DNA of 64,000 bases from Halomonas faecis. GTDB lineage: Bacteria; Pseudomonadota; Gammaproteobacteria; Pseudomonadales; Halomonadaceae. The notes under the pieces were generated by a model. That model was not told the DNA's origin. It searched no databases and worked only from the letters and a program-made list of their open reading frames with translations. This document shows, one piece after another, positions 10,025 to 22,468 of the stretch (within the stretch, counting starts at the first letter, position 1; the number at the start of each line of letters is the position of its first letter). The stretch covers positions 124,001 through 188,000 of the forward strand of contig NZ_JAACZO010000057.1 of NCBI RefSeq assembly GCF_010993975.1, given 5' to 3'. The translations under genes were made by a program, and so were the position numbers.

Positions 10025-10423
10025 ATGACGTCCAGTGACGCCGCCTATCCGGACATCGAGATCTATCTGGCCCAGGCCCCGCGGGAGCCCCTGAACGCCT
10101 GGCTGGGAGAGTTGCTTGACGCCGCTCCGTTGCGCGGCGCCGGCCGCCGCCAGTGGAAGACCCACGGCCATCGCAAGGGCCACTCCATTCCGGTGCTACT
10201 GGTGGAGAACGCCGCCGACGGCTTCGCCAGCCTGTGGTTCGACAGCGCCCACACGCCCTGGCCGCGCGACACCGACTGCGCGCGGGACGCCGCCGCCCGA
10301 CTGGGCTGTGAAGTGCGCTGCTCGCTGGGCAGCTGGCAACCCGGCGACGACCCCGACCGCTTCTGGCAGGTGCTGCCCGACGGCACGGAACGGGCGATCG
10401 ACTGGCCCGACTCCGGCCGGTAA
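10025..10423 (+). CDS. Conserved protein of unknown function
   Basis: I do not recognise this 132-residue protein beyond a general impression of a gammaproteobacterial conserved family. It is hydrophilic, with no signal peptide or membrane segment. Conserved-looking features are GRRQWKTHGHRKGHSIPVLL, the tryptophan-rich stretch ASLWFDSAHTPWPRD and a C-terminal DRFWQVLPDGTERAIDWPD. An alternative ATG at 10007 abuts the dapE stop, but the ATG at 10025 follows a GAGAG and fits better. It is 18 bp behind dapE and likely co-transcribed, so it may be a passenger or accessory of the dap operon. Confidence 0.7.
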   Translation: MTSSDAAYPDIEIYLAQAPREPLNAWLGELLDAAPLRGAGRRQWKTHGHRKGHSIPVLLVENAADGFASLWFDSAHTPWPRDTDCARDAAARLGCEVRCSLGSWQPGDDPDRFWQVLPDGTERAIDWPDSGR

Positions 10424-10521
10424 CCGGAAACGGCATCACCCCGCGCGAGGCGGGGCGCTGTCACTTGAGGCGGCGGGGCTGCCGTTCTCGCGAAAGCCGG
10501 CGAGCGAAGGTCAGACAAGGC

Positions 10522-10580
10522 AAAAATCGACGAAAAGACGGAGTTTACTGTAGTCAATGAGTACTTTGAGTTCGATTTTT
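10522..10580. repeat. AT-rich palindromic element between convergent genes
   Basis: A 9-bp outer stem (AAAAATCGA at 10522-10530 with TCGATTTTT at 10572-10580) encloses a partly symmetric interior with a TACT/AGTA pair. Because it begins with A5 and ends with T5 it would act as a rho-independent-type terminator in both directions, serving the unknown gene at 10025 and the cold-shock gene at 10611. The AT-rich composition contrasts sharply with the surroundings. Only one full copy is in this window, so calling it a dispersed repeat is a suspicion. Confidence 0.6.
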
Positions 10581-10610
10581 AACGCAGTATGACCGAGCGC
10601 AGCCGCTTTC

Positions 10611-11075
10611 CTAGGTAATCACGGTGACGTCGTCGGCCTGCAGCCCCCGCTCATTCTCGATCACGTGATAGCGCACCTTCTGACCTTCGGCCAGGGTGCG
10701 ATGGCCGCGTCCGCGGATGGCACGAAAATGCACGAAGACATCTTCACCGCTGTCGCGCTTGATGAACCCGTAGCCCTTGTTGACGTTGAACCATTTGACC
10801 TCACCGATTTCACGGTCGTCGTTCTCGACCTCGGCGATATTGGCAAGCTGCGGAGTCAGTGCATTGACCGCCAGGGTAGCGATCAGCAATAGCAGGAAGA
10901 CGGCGGCCGCGGCGGCCACGTAGACGACGGCGATGCCGCCGACCTCGAGGCTGGCAAAAAGACGACGCGCCAGATCGCCGCCGGTAAGATGAACGAACAG
11001 AGCGATCAGCAGCGGGGCCGGCGCGGCCAGCAGCAGGCTGATGAGACTGCAACGAAAGATAACCTTACGATTCAT
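10611..11075 (-). CDS. Membrane-anchored cold-shock-domain protein
   Basis: A 154-residue protein with two parts. Residues about 8-75 contain two strongly hydrophobic segments (ISLLLAAPAPLLIALFVHL and a second around VYVAAAAAVFLLLLIATLAV). Residues about 88-154 form a cold-shock domain with RNP1 KGYGFIKR, RNP2 VFVHFRAI and the opening GEVKWFNVNKG. The predicted product is thus a nucleic-acid-binding domain held at the inner membrane, facing the cytoplasm if both segments span. ATG at 11075 is preferred to a GTG 60 bases upstream, which would overlap slyX and add nothing recognisable; neither start has a clear ribosome site. Divergent from slyX. Function unknown. Confidence 0.82.
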   Translation of the reverse strand: MNRKVIFRCSLISLLLAAPAPLLIALFVHLTGGDLARRLFASLEVGGIAVVYVAAAAAVFLLLLIATLAVNALTPQLANIAEVENDDREIGEVKWFNVNKGYGFIKRDSGEDVFVHFRAIRGRGHRTLAEGQKVRYHVIENERGLQADDVTVIT

Positions 11076-11125
11076 GGAGGGGAAATGCTCGCTTTTGATG
11101 GTGAAACGACACGACTGGAGTTGCG

Positions 11126-11449
11126 ATGACGACACGGCATGGCGCCACGCCGCCTAAAGAGCATGTCGCGGTCAACGGCGACACGCAGCGCGACGATTCT
11201 AGCACGAGCGGTGAGCCATCGCCCGCCCGGCTGGCAACCCGACTGGACGACCTGGAAAGCCGCCTCGCCTACCAGGAGCACTGGCTCGACACCCTGGACG
11301 AGGCGATAGCCGCCCAGGAACGGCGCCTCGTCCAGCTCGAACGGCTCAATGCGCTGATGCAGCAGAAGCTGCGCGAGCAGCAGCGGGCACTGGAGGAATC
11401 CGATGCCGCGTCACCCCACTCGCAAGACGAAGTGCCGCCACATTACTAG
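11126..11449 (+). CDS. slyX: SlyX family protein with N-terminal extension
   Basis: Small coiled-coil protein of unknown function. Residues about 36-85 (LDDLESRLAYQEHWLDTLDE and following) form the SlyX coiled coil, and the protein ends in the characteristic PPHY. At 107 residues it is longer than the usual 70 or so because of a polar N-terminus of about 35 residues. That longer start is supported by GGAG five bases upstream of the ATG. It converges on trxB, and the 3' side runs directly into the GCTGGAA minisatellite. Confidence 0.85.
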   Translation: MTTRHGATPPKEHVAVNGDTQRDDSSTSGEPSPARLATRLDDLESRLAYQEHWLDTLDEAIAAQERRLVQLERLNALMQQKLREQQRALEESDAASPHSQDEVPPHY

Positions 11450-11462
11450 TCGCTTCGCGACA

Positions 11463-11518
11463 GCTGGAAGCTGGAAGCTGGAAGCTGGAAGCTGGAAGCT
11501 GGAAGCTGGAAGCTGGAA
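11463..11518 (+). repeat. Heptanucleotide minisatellite, 8 x GCTGGAA
   Basis: Eight exact head-to-tail copies of GCTGGAA (56 bp) begin 13 bp after the slyX stop codon. Degenerate inverted copies (TTCCAGC twice at about 11561-11574 and once more at about 11588-11594, then TTCTAGC) lie on the other side of a short spacer up to the trxB stop, so the whole 11463-11600 interval can form a large hairpin. Perfect short repeats of this kind commonly vary in copy number between strains. A related TTCCAGCTTCAAGCTT fragment occurs near 52691. Confidence 0.95.
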
Positions 11519-11595
11519 GGCAGCATGTCGCCACCGGCTCCTGAATAAAGGGTTTTCTTCCAGCTTCCAGCCGCGCAGCGGCGCTCTTCCAGCTT

Positions 11596-12899
<1,304 letters not shown>

Positions 12900-13083
12900 G
12901 ACGGACTCCTATCGCCGAACCTATCGTCACCACTGTAGTTCAGTACGGCGCGCGGTGTCGTCGCTGGCGACCGGCACTGCCCCATCCTTGCTTGAAAATG
13001 CCAGCGATCATGACCATGTGTTAATGGTGGCACCAGGAAGGTTCGTCCACTCTCCCAAGGCGAGGCCGCAAAGGAGGACAGCA

Positions 13084-15828
<2,745 letters not shown>

Positions 15829-15840
15829 CCGGAGCAGCCT

Positions 15841-16038
15841 GACGGCGAAAGGCGTCGGGAACAAGCCGCAGAGGGGGTCCGATGCCATGGGTGAGGAGCA
15901 TTGCTCCGAACGGGCTGGCCATGGATGGCCAGCACCGGTCCTGCAAGCGGAGCAGGATGCGAGAGCGAAGCAGGGCATCGGTAGTGCCCAGGGACGGGTT
16001 TACAGCGCCCCCTCGAAGGCCTGTCGCCGAAACAGCCT
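15841..16038 (+). repeat. Dispersed nested-palindrome element, long form, copy 1
   Basis: About 195 bp. The outer stem pairs ACAAGCC (15861-15867) with GGCCTGT (16018-16024) and GAGGGGG (15871-15877) with CCCCCTC (16008-16014). Inside, CCGATGCC (15879-15886) pairs with GGCATCGG (15974-15981). That stem encloses three hairpins: GGAGCA/TGCTCC (15895-15907), GCTGGCCAT/ATGGCCAGC (15914-15933) and TCCTGC/GCAGGA (15939-15957). The arm TAGTGCCCAGGGACGGG follows. It lies just past acnA. Same family as the elements at 20.49, 42.90, 50.98 and 52.53 kb. Confidence 0.88.
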
Positions 16039-16066
16039 TGAGCTTCTACAGTTGAGGCAGATCTCA

Positions 16067-16103
16067 AAAGGCCCTGCCGGGTAACTAACCCGGCAGGGCC
16101 TTT
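16067..16103. terminator. Bidirectional terminator between acnA and malic enzyme
   Basis: A perfect 16-bp stem (AAAGGCCCTGCCGGGT with ACCCGGCAGGGCCTTT) with a five-base loop, A-rich on the left and T-rich on the right. Placed between the convergent acnA and malic enzyme genes, it can terminate both transcripts. Confidence 0.85.
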
Positions 16104-16121
16104 GTCGTTCCAGGCGAAGCG

Positions 16122-17801
16122 TCAGAACGACCGTCGACGATAGCGCCGATACTCCGGCGTCCAGCAGTTGCGCTCGATGGCCGCACGCAGCTTGATGCCA
16201 TCGGTCTTCAGCGCCACTCCCTCACCTTGGGCCTGGGCGGCCACGTCGAAGGCGATGGCCTTGGAAAGCTCGCGAATCTTGCCCAACGGCGGTAGCAGCG
16301 CCCCCTTTCCCTCCTTGACGATGGGCGCTTCCCGGGCCAGGGCACGTGAAGCGGTCATCAGCATGTCGTCCGTCACCCGGCGTGCGCCGGCGGCCACCAC
16401 GCCGAGGCCGATCCCCGGGAAAATGTAGGCATTGTTGCACTGTGCGATGGGAATCTTGCGCCCCTCATACTCGACCGGCGGGAAGGGGCTGCCTGTCGCC
16501 ACCAAGGCCATCCCCTCGGTCCAACGGATGACATCCTCCGGCAACGCCTCGGCCTGGGACGTGGGGTTGGAGAGCGGCATGATCACCGGCATTTCACAGC
16601 CGGCATGCATGGTACGCACCACTTCCTCGGTGAAGATGCCCGGCCGGCCGCAGACGCCGATCAGTACCGATGGCGCGAGCTGACGAAGCGTTTCCACCAG
16701 ATCCTGCCCCCGCCAGCCCTCGGTGAGGGCGGAATCGTGGGCCAGACGACGCTGAAAATCGCGCAGCCAGGTCTGGTCGTCGGTGACCAAGCCTTCGCGG
16801 TCGACCATGAACACCCGACTGCGAGCTTCCTTCTCGGAGAGACCTTCGGCCTGCATGGCCACTACCACCTGTTCGGCGATGCCGCAGCCGGCCGACCCCG
16901 CCCCCACGAACACCACGCGCTGCTGGCCGATACTCTCGTTGCGAGCCTGGCAGGCCGCCATCAAGGTACCCACGACCACCGAGGCGGTACCCTGAACGTC
17001 GTCGTTGAAGCAGCACAGTTCGTTGCGGTAGCGCTCCAGCAGGGGCACGGCGTTGGCCTGGGCAAAGTCCTCGAACTGCAGCAGCACATTGGGCCAGCGA
17101 CGCTTCACGGCCGCAATGAACTCGGCCATGAATGCATCGTACTCCTCCTGGGAAATACGTGGATGCCGCCAGCCCATGTACATGGGATCGTCCAGTAGCG
17201 CCTGGTTGTTGGTGCCCACGTCGAGCATGATCGGCAAGGTGTAGGCGGGGCTGATCCCGCCGCAGGCGGTATAGAGAGCCAGCTTGCCGATGGGAATGCC
17301 CATGCCCCCGATGCCCTGATCGCCGAGCCCGAGGATGCGCTCCCCATCGGTCGCGACGATGACCTTGACGTTGTCCTTGGTGGCACTGCGCAGGATGTCG
17401 TCCATGTACTCGCGGTCGGTGTAGCTGACGAACAGCCCGCGATGGTTGCGATAGATGTTCGAGAACTCCTGGCACGCCTTGCCGACCGTCGGCGTGTAGA
17501 TGATCGGCAGCATCTCCGCCAGGTGCTCCGAGACCAGCCGAAAGTAGAGGGTCTCGTTGTCATCCTGAATGGCGCGCAGGTAGACGTGCTTGTCCAGGTC
17601 GTTCTGGCACTGCTGGTACTGGCGGTAGGCCCGCTCGACCTGTTCGTCGATGGACTCCACGTTCTGCGGCAGCAGGCCGATCAGGTTGAACTCGATGCGC
17701 TCCTCCCGGGTGAAGGCACTGCCCTTGTTGAGCAGTGGCATCTCCAGAAGCGGAGGTCCGGCATAAGGAATGTAGAGGGGACGCTTGGGTTCGGTGGTCA
17801 T
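16122..17801 (-). CDS. maeA: NAD-dependent malic enzyme
   Basis: Oxidatively decarboxylates malate to pyruvate, linking the TCA cycle to pyruvate. The 559-residue product is the long SfcA/MaeA class. Visible are [17 protein letters not shown] in the N-terminal half, the catalytic region [20 protein letters not shown], the metal-binding [11 protein letters not shown] and the dinucleotide fold [18 protein letters not shown] preference is inferred from class; some members also use NADP. ATG at 17801 follows an AGAGAAGAG tract and is preferred over 27 extra upstream codons. The gene converges with acnA. Confidence 0.94.
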   Translation of the reverse strand: MTTEPKRPLYIPYAGPPLLEMPLLNKGSAFTREERIEFNLIGLLPQNVESIDEQVERAYRQYQQCQNDLDKHVYLRAIQDDNETLYFRLVSEHLAEMLPIIYTPTVGKACQEFSNIYRNHRGLFVSYTDREYMDDILRSATKDNVKVIVATDGERILGLGDQGIGGMGIPIGKLALYTACGGISPAYTLPIMLDVGTNNQALLDDPMYMGWRHPRISQEEYDAFMAEFIAAVKRRWPNVLLQFEDFAQANAVPLLERYRNELCCFNDDVQGTASVVVGTLMAACQARNESIGQQRVVFVGAGSAGCGIAEQVVVAMQAEGLSEKEARSRVFMVDREGLVTDDQTWLRDFQRRLAHDSALTEGWRGQDLVETLRQLAPSVLIGVCGRPGIFTEEVVRTMHAGCEMPVIMPLSNPTSQAEALPEDVIRWTEGMALVATGSPFPPVEYEGRKIPIAQCNNAYIFPGIGLGVVAAGARRVTDDMLMTASRALAREAPIVKEGKGALLPPLGKIRELSKAIAFDVAAQAQGEGVALKTDGIKLRAAIERNCWTPEYRRYRRRSF

Positions 17802-17856
17802 CTCTTCTCTCGATGCGGTGACTGGAACGTGCCTTAGGCGGTGTCTGAAGAGACGG

Positions 17857-17869
17857 CGAACGCAGCCGG
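17857..17869. repeat. Short CGARCGCAGCC motif, copy upstream of malic enzyme
   Basis: The string CGAACGCAGCCGG occurs here and at 25582-25594; close variants occur at 10594-10605 and 48472-48483. Three of the four sit within about 25 bp of the 3' end of a minus-strand gene; this one is in the gap upstream of maeA. No function is assigned. Confidence 0.45.
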
Positions 17870-17934
17870 CTTTCGGACGCAACCTAGGCGCTCTGAAGGC
17901 GCCTTTTGCGACACTTTACCACGCCTGAAACGGC

Positions 17935-17960
17935 GGCGCCCCGGCCGGAGCCGGGGCGCC
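17935..17960 (-). terminator. Hairpin after the YeeE/YedE gene
   Basis: A perfect 11-bp G+C stem (GGCGCCCCGGC with GCCGGGGCGCC) with loop CGGA, 23 bp past the stop codon of the transporter gene. The downstream T tract on the minus strand is weak (CCGTTTC). Confidence 0.7.
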
Positions 17961-17983
17961 GCACGGCTCGCCAGGTTCGCCGC

Positions 17984-19192
17984 TCAGCAACCCTTGGCGG
18001 CCGGCTGACGAGCCGCCTCGCCCGCGAAGAACAACGGGCGCAGCTTGACGCCCAGCATGTTGCCGGCAAAGGCGGCCACCAACCACACCCAGCCATGCAG
18101 ACTGCCGGAGGCAATGCCGCTGAAGTAGGCGCCGATGTTGCAGCCGAAGGCCAGACGCGCCCCGTAACCGAGCAGAATGCCGCCGAGCACCGCAGCCAGC
18201 ACCGACTTGGCCGGAATGCGAAAGTTGGGAGCGAACTTGCCGGCCAGCGAGGCCGCCACCAGGGCGCCCACCATGATGCCGACGTTCATCACCGTGGTGA
18301 TGTCGCTCCATGCGCTGGCCTCGAGGGCCGCGGCGTTGCCCGGCGCTTGCCAGTAGCCCCAGGCGGAGACGTCGCCGCCCAGGAACTCGAACCCCTTGGC
18401 TCCCCACAGCGCGAAGGCCGAGGTGATGCCCCAGGGCCGGCCGGCCAAGGCCAGGGTTGCGAAGTTGAGCAGTGCCAGTGCCACCGCACCGGCCAGCAGC
18501 GGCCAGGGGCCGGTCAGCCAGCGCCGGTTGCCGGCGCCGATGCGCGGCGCCTGCTCCAGCTGACCATGACGGCGCTTTTCCATCAGTACGGTGAAGGCGG
18601 CAATGGCGGCGAACAGCGCCAAACTCACGACGATACCGCCGCCAGCGCCGAATTCGCCAACCAGCGAGACGGGACGAAACGCCGGCAGGCTCTGCCACCA
18701 GCTGAAGTGAGCCGTGCCGATCAGCGAACCGACGATGAAGAACAGCAGAGTGATCAGCATGCGCGCGTTGCCGCCGCCGGCGGTGAACAGGGTGCCGGAG
18801 GCGCAGCCACCGCCCAGTTGCATGCCCACGCCGAACAGAAAGGCACCGACCACCACCGAAACGCCGATGGGCGCCACGAAACCGTAAACCGACTGGCCGA
18901 ACAGGCTGCCGGCACCCAGAGCGGGAAAGAATAGCAACACGGCGATGGCCAGCATCACCATCTGCGCACGCAGGCCGCGCCCGCGACGCTCGACGATGAA
19001 TACCCGCCAGGCCGCGGTGAAGCCGAAGGCGGCATGGTAGAGCACCATGCCGAACAGACCGCCGACCACCATCAGCCAACCGACGCGCGCGCCAAAGGCG
19101 GCACCCACGGCCAGGGCGCCCAGCAACAGAGCGCCTGCTGCCATGGCAGGTACGGAAAGGCGGGGGCGTTGGGTCAGGGCGAGTTCACTCAC
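17984..19192 (-). CDS. YeeE/YedE family membrane protein, probable thiosulfate transporter
   Basis: A 402-residue protein made almost wholly of hydrophobic helices, with roughly nine to ten likely membrane spans. Two related halves each carry the family cysteine motif: GGGCASGTLFTAGGG (about residue 120) and FGCNIGAYFSGIASGSLHGW (about 350). In characterised members such as TsuA these cysteines pass thiosulfate through the membrane; that substrate is inferred here. The C-terminus ends AAKGC, an extra cysteine. GTG start, supported by AGGAG six bases upstream. Monocistronic between two hairpins; no tusA-like partner gene adjoins it. Confidence 0.85.
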   Translation of the reverse strand: MSELALTQRPRLSVPAMAAGALLLGALAVGAAFGARVGWLMVVGGLFGMVLYHAAFGFTAAWRVFIVERRGRGLRAQMVMLAIAVLLFFPALGAGSLFGQSVYGFVAPIGVSVVVGAFLFGVGMQLGGGCASGTLFTAGGGNARMLITLLFFIVGSLIGTAHFSWWQSLPAFRPVSLVGEFGAGGGIVVSLALFAAIAAFTVLMEKRRHGQLEQAPRIGAGNRRWLTGPWPLLAGAVALALLNFATLALAGRPWGITSAFALWGAKGFEFLGGDVSAWGYWQAPGNAAALEASAWSDITTVMNVGIMVGALVAASLAGKFAPNFRIPAKSVLAAVLGGILLGYGARLAFGCNIGAYFSGIASGSLHGWVWLVAAFAGNMLGVKLRPLFFAGEAARQPAAKGC

Positions 19193-19325
19193 GGTGTTCT
19201 CCTGAAGTCGTCAGGGGCTAGTGCCCGATTGACCGGCAGGATAACCATGGAGAAAAAGCACGTAAAAGCATTTAAAAAAAGATATCAATTCTTCAAAGGA
19301 ATAAAGAACGGTTTCACAAAGACCG

Positions 19326-19345
19326 CGGGCGCCCAAAGGCGCCCG
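19326..19345 (-). terminator. Hairpin after trpS
   Basis: A perfect 8-bp stem (CGGGCGCC with GGCGCCCG) with loop CAAA, 28 bp beyond the trpS stop. The bases that follow on the minus strand include a short T run (CTTTG). A probable trpS terminator, in front of an A+T-rich stretch (19240-19320) that lies upstream of the YeeE/YedE gene and may contain its promoter. Confidence 0.65.
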
Positions 19346-19373
19346 TAGCATGGTTGGGCTTCACCCCCCCGAA

Positions 19374-20399
19374 TCAGACGAAACGACCGAGGCCCGCCGC
19401 CTGACGCAGGCGATCCATGGTGGGTGCCGCCTGGGCCCGGGCCCGTTCGGCGCCCTTCATCAGTACCGCCTCGATATGCCCCGGGTCTTCCAGCAGCGCC
19501 TGGTAACGCTCCCTGGGCTCCCTGAGATGCTCGTTGAGGTAGTCGAACACGCGGTTCTTGGCCTCGCCCCAGCCAATGCCCGCCGCGTATTCCGCGCGCA
19601 TCGCCTCGCGCTCCTCGCGGGTGGCGAAGGCGGCATAGATCTGGAACAGCGTACAGGTGTCGGGATCCTTGGGCTCGCCGGGTTCCAACGAGTTGGTCTT
19701 GATCTTGCGAACCAGCTTGAGCAGCTTCTTCTCGGACACGAACAGCGGGATGGTGTTGTTGTAACTCTTGGACATCTTGCGCCCGTCGAGGCCGTTCAGG
19801 GTCGCCACGTCGTCGTCCACCACCGCCTCGGGCAAGGCGAAGTAGTCGCCCTTGTAGAGATGGTTGAAGCGACCGGCGATGTCACGCGCCATCTCGATGT
19901 GCTGTATCTGGTCGCGGCCCACCGGCACCTTGTGGGCGTTGAACATCAGGATATCGGCGGCCATCAGTACCGGGTAGCCGAACAGGCCCATGGTGATGCC
20001 CTTGTCGGGATCCTGGTTGCCGGCGGCCTCGTTCTCCGCCACCGCCGCCTTGTAGGCGTGGGCGCGGTTCATCAGCCCCTTGGCGCAGACGCAGGAGAGC
20101 AACCAGGTGAGCTCGGGGATCTCGGGGATGTCCGACTGGCGGTAGAAGATGGCGTTGTCGGTATCCAGGCCCAGCGCCAGCCAGGTGGCGGCGATCTCCA
20201 GGCGTGACGCCTGCACGCGCTTGGGATCCTGGCACTTGATCAGGGCGTGCAGGTCGGCAAGGAAGTAGTAGGACTGGACGCTGGGATCCTGGCTGGCCGC
20301 GATGGCGGGCTTGATGGCCCCGACATAGTTGCCCAGGTGGGGGGTGCCGGTGGTGGTGATGCCGGTGAGAACGCGTGTCTTCTGGGAAGCTGCACTCAT
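19374..20399 (-). CDS. trpS: Tryptophan-tRNA ligase
   Basis: Class I aminoacyl-tRNA synthetase that charges tRNA-Trp in the cytoplasm. The 341-residue product has the HIGH-like motif TGTPHLGNYVGA (about residues 17-28), the second signature GRKMSKSYNN, and the tryptophan-pocket region GYPVLMAADILMF. ATG start at 20399. It is downstream of ald on the same strand, separated by a 307-bp gap that holds a long-form palindromic element, so it probably has its own promoter. Confidence 0.97.
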   Translation of the reverse strand: MSAASQKTRVLTGITTTGTPHLGNYVGAIKPAIAASQDPSVQSYYFLADLHALIKCQDPKRVQASRLEIAATWLALGLDTDNAIFYRQSDIPEIPELTWLLSCVCAKGLMNRAHAYKAAVAENEAAGNQDPDKGITMGLFGYPVLMAADILMFNAHKVPVGRDQIQHIEMARDIAGRFNHLYKGDYFALPEAVVDDDVATLNGLDGRKMSKSYNNTIPLFVSEKKLLKLVRKIKTNSLEPGEPKDPDTCTLFQIYAAFATREEREAMRAEYAAGIGWGEAKNRVFDYLNEHLREPRERYQALLEDPGHIEAVLMKGAERARAQAAPTMDRLRQAAGLGRFV

Positions 20400-20486
20400 G
20401 GGAAAGCGGACTCTGCTGACGAAAATGCCCGCTATGGTAACGCGAGGGGACGGTCAAGGCGACCTAGCCAGATGCGGTCCCCCGCG

Positions 20487-20679
20487 GCTTTCCCGGCGAC
20501 AGGCCTCCGTGGAGGCGCTGTAAACCCATCCCTGGGCGCTACCGATGCCCTGCTTCGCTCTCGCATCCTGCTCCGCTTGCAGGACCGGGGCTGGCCATCC
20601 ATGGCCAGCCCGTTCGGAGCAGTGCTCCTCACCCATGGCATCGGACCTCCACTGCGGCCTATCCCCGGCGCCGCTCGCC
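20487..20679 (-). repeat. Dispersed nested-palindrome element, long form, copy 2
   Basis: Reverse-complement counterpart of the 15.84-kb copy. The outer stem pairs GACAGGCC (20498-20505) with GGCCTATC (20656-20663, one mismatch) and GGAGG (20511-20515) with CCTCC (20646-20650). The inner stem pairs CCGATGCC (20542-20549) with GGCATCGG (20637-20644), enclosing the same three hairpins around GCTGGCCAT/ATGGCCAGC. It fills most of the 307-bp gene-free gap 20400-20706 between ald and trpS. Confidence 0.88.
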
Positions 20680-20706
20680 ACAGTGGGATGCCTAGGTGCT
20701 GAGTGA

Positions 20707-21822
20707 TTAGCTCACCAGGCGCGCGGGATCGACGCTCTCAAGGTCGAAAGCTTCGGCCACGGCCCGGTATGTCACCTGGCCGTCGTGAACGTTGAGCCCC
20801 GGCAGGAAGTGAGCATCGTCGGCCAGCGCCCGCTGCCAGCCCTTGTCGGCCAGAGCGATGACGTAGGGCATGGTGGCATTGGTCAGCGCCTGAGTGGACG
20901 TACGCGCCACGGCGCCCGGCATGTTGGCCACGCAGTAGTGGACGACGCCGTCGACGATGTAGGTCGGCTCGGCGTGGGTGGTGGCGCGACTGGTCTCGAA
21001 GCAGCCGCCCTGGTCGATGGCCACGTCCACCAGCACGCTGCCGGGCTTCATGTCGGCGAGCATGGCGCGGGTGATCAGCTTGGGGGCGGCGGCGCCGGGA
21101 ATCAGCACCGCGCCGACGATCAGGTCGCTCTCGCGCACCGCCTCGTCGATGGCATCGGCGGTGGAGAACACCGTCTTCATGCGCCCCTGGTAGCGGTCGT
21201 CGAGGGTCTCCAAGCGTGGGATCGACTTGTCCAGCACCGTCACCTCGGCGCCCAGGCCCAGCGCCATGCGAGCGGCGTTCTCGCCCACCACGCCACCGCC
21301 GATCACCGCCACCTTGGCCGGGGCCACGCCGGGCACGCCGGGCAGCAGCACGCCGGACCCGCCCTGGGCCTTCTCCAGGCTGTGGGCGCCGGCCTGGATG
21401 GCCATGCGGCCGGCCACGGTGCTCATCGGCGCCAGCAGCGGCAGACCGCCCTGGCGGTCGGTGATGGTCTCGTAGGCGATGCAGGTGGCACCGCTGGCCA
21501 TCAGACCGCGGGTCAGGCGCTCCTCGGCGGCGAGGTGCAGATAGGTGAACAGCGTCTGGCCGGCCTTGAGGCGCGCGACCTCCTCGGACTGCGGCTCCTT
21601 GACCTTGAGGATCAGCTCGGCGGCGTCCCACACCTTGGCCACATCGGCTTCCAGCGCCGCGCCGGCCGCTTCGTAGGCGGCATCGGGGAAGCCTGCGCCT
21701 TCGCCGGCACCGGCCTGCACGGTCACCCGGTGGCCGCGTGCCACCAGCTCGCGCGCGCCCGTGGGGGTCAGGGCAACGCGATATTCATGGTTCTTGATTT
21801 CCTTCGGGACGGCGATCTGCAT
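20707..21822 (-). CDS. ald: Alanine dehydrogenase
   Basis: NAD-dependent interconversion of L-alanine and pyruvate plus ammonium. The 371-residue length is typical. Visible are the N-terminal [15 protein letters not shown], the substrate lysine in KVKEPQ and histidine in FTYLHLAA, the dinucleotide motif [20 protein letters not shown] (about residues 170-190) and [15 protein letters not shown]. The ATG has AGGAGGT six bases upstream. The 171 bp in front is A+T-rich and probably carries a regulated promoter; ald genes are often under Lrp-type control, but no site was proven here. Confidence 0.96.
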   Translation of the reverse strand: MQIAVPKEIKNHEYRVALTPTGARELVARGHRVTVQAGAGEGAGFPDAAYEAAGAALEADVAKVWDAAELILKVKEPQSEEVARLKAGQTLFTYLHLAAEERLTRGLMASGATCIAYETITDRQGGLPLLAPMSTVAGRMAIQAGAHSLEKAQGGSGVLLPGVPGVAPAKVAVIGGGVVGENAARMALGLGAEVTVLDKSIPRLETLDDRYQGRMKTVFSTADAIDEAVRESDLIVGAVLIPGAAAPKLITRAMLADMKPGSVLVDVAIDQGGCFETSRATTHAEPTYIVDGVVHYCVANMPGAVARTSTQALTNATMPYVIALADKGWQRALADDAHFLPGLNVHDGQVTYRAVAEAFDLESVDPARLVS

Positions 21823-21993
21823 GGGTACCTCCTGAGCATCTGCTGCGTGTTGTTAGATGGAAACACGCGCATTACAGCACAGGCAGTCAAAACATGAAGG
21901 CACCAAAACGAAAAACGGTAATAAACTCCAAATATCAAATTTTGATCAGAAAATCGTATCGACAGAAAAAAGGCTGACAAAAAAAACACAGCC
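21823..21993 (-). promoter_or_regulatory. A+T-rich ald upstream region
   Basis: Between ald and the thioesterase gene lies a stretch markedly richer in A and T than its surroundings, with several A-tracts and the palindrome-like ATCAAATTTTGAT near 21936-21948. A-tract-rich promoter DNA of this kind suits Lrp- or H-NS-type binding. The composition is seen; the regulator is a guess. Confidence 0.45.
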
Positions 21994-22434
21994 TCACTCG
22001 GCAACGCGCGCACCGCCGTAAATGGCAACGTACTCATCCGGCAGTCGCCGCGGGCGACCGCTGGAGAGTTCGATGCAGGCGAAGCGTGTGCGCGCCCGTA
22101 GCAGAGTACGGCCATCGGCGGGACGTATCAGCTGGAAGCGCCGAGTCAGGGTGAGGCGTCCATCGCAGCCGACGATCCACGTCGCCAGTTGCAGGCGTTC
22201 TCCCTGGAAGGCCGGAGCCAGATAATCGAGTTCGTGACGATGCACCGCCATGGCGCGGTCCAGCTCGCGGTAGCGCGCCAGATCGAGCCCCAGGTAGTCC
22301 GAGTGGGCCCAGCTCACCCGTTCGACCCAGCGCAGGTACTCGGCGTTATTGGCGTGGCCATACTCGTCGATGGCCGAGGCGGCTACCCCGAGCTCGATGA
22401 CGAACGGGTCGGGAAGGTCCCACACCTGCGACAT
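21994..22434 (-). CDS. Acyl-CoA thioesterase, hotdog fold (4HBT/YbgC-like)
   Basis: A 146-residue protein with the 4-hydroxybenzoyl-CoA thioesterase pattern: DEYGHANNAEYLRWVERVSW near residue 23 (the catalytic-loop region with Asp and a following Asn), then HRHELDYLAPAFQGERLQLATW and RRFQLIRPADGRTLLRARTR. It probably hydrolyses acyl-CoA thioesters in the cytoplasm; the chain length is not predictable. AAGGAG seven bases upstream supports the ATG at 22434 over a longer frame. It lies 34 bp downstream of the DUF2007 gene on the same strand. Confidence 0.82.
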   Translation of the reverse strand: MSQVWDLPDPFVIELGVAASAIDEYGHANNAEYLRWVERVSWAHSDYLGLDLARYRELDRAMAVHRHELDYLAPAFQGERLQLATWIVGCDGRLTLTRRFQLIRPADGRTLLRARTRFACIELSSGRPRRLPDEYVAIYGGARVAE

Positions 22435-22468
22435 GGCGCTCTCCTTGGCTGGATCGATCCTGATGGAG

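Noticed and set aside
11076..11135. GTG start extending the cold-shock gene by 20 codons
   Set aside because: It would overlap the start of divergent slyX and adds no recognisable sequence; the ATG at 11075 precedes the first membrane helix directly.
11463..11518. Possible CRISPR array
   Set aside because: Units are 7 bp with no unique spacers; this is a tandem minisatellite, and no cas genes are present.
15887..16084. 65-codon frame in the 15.84-kb repeat
   Set aside because: Its likeness to a frame at 20454-20681 on the other strand is explained by the DNA repeat; no ribosome site or domain.
17984..19192. Horizontal transfer of the YeeE/YedE gene
   Set aside because: Composition matches its neighbours and no mobile-element boundary is visible.
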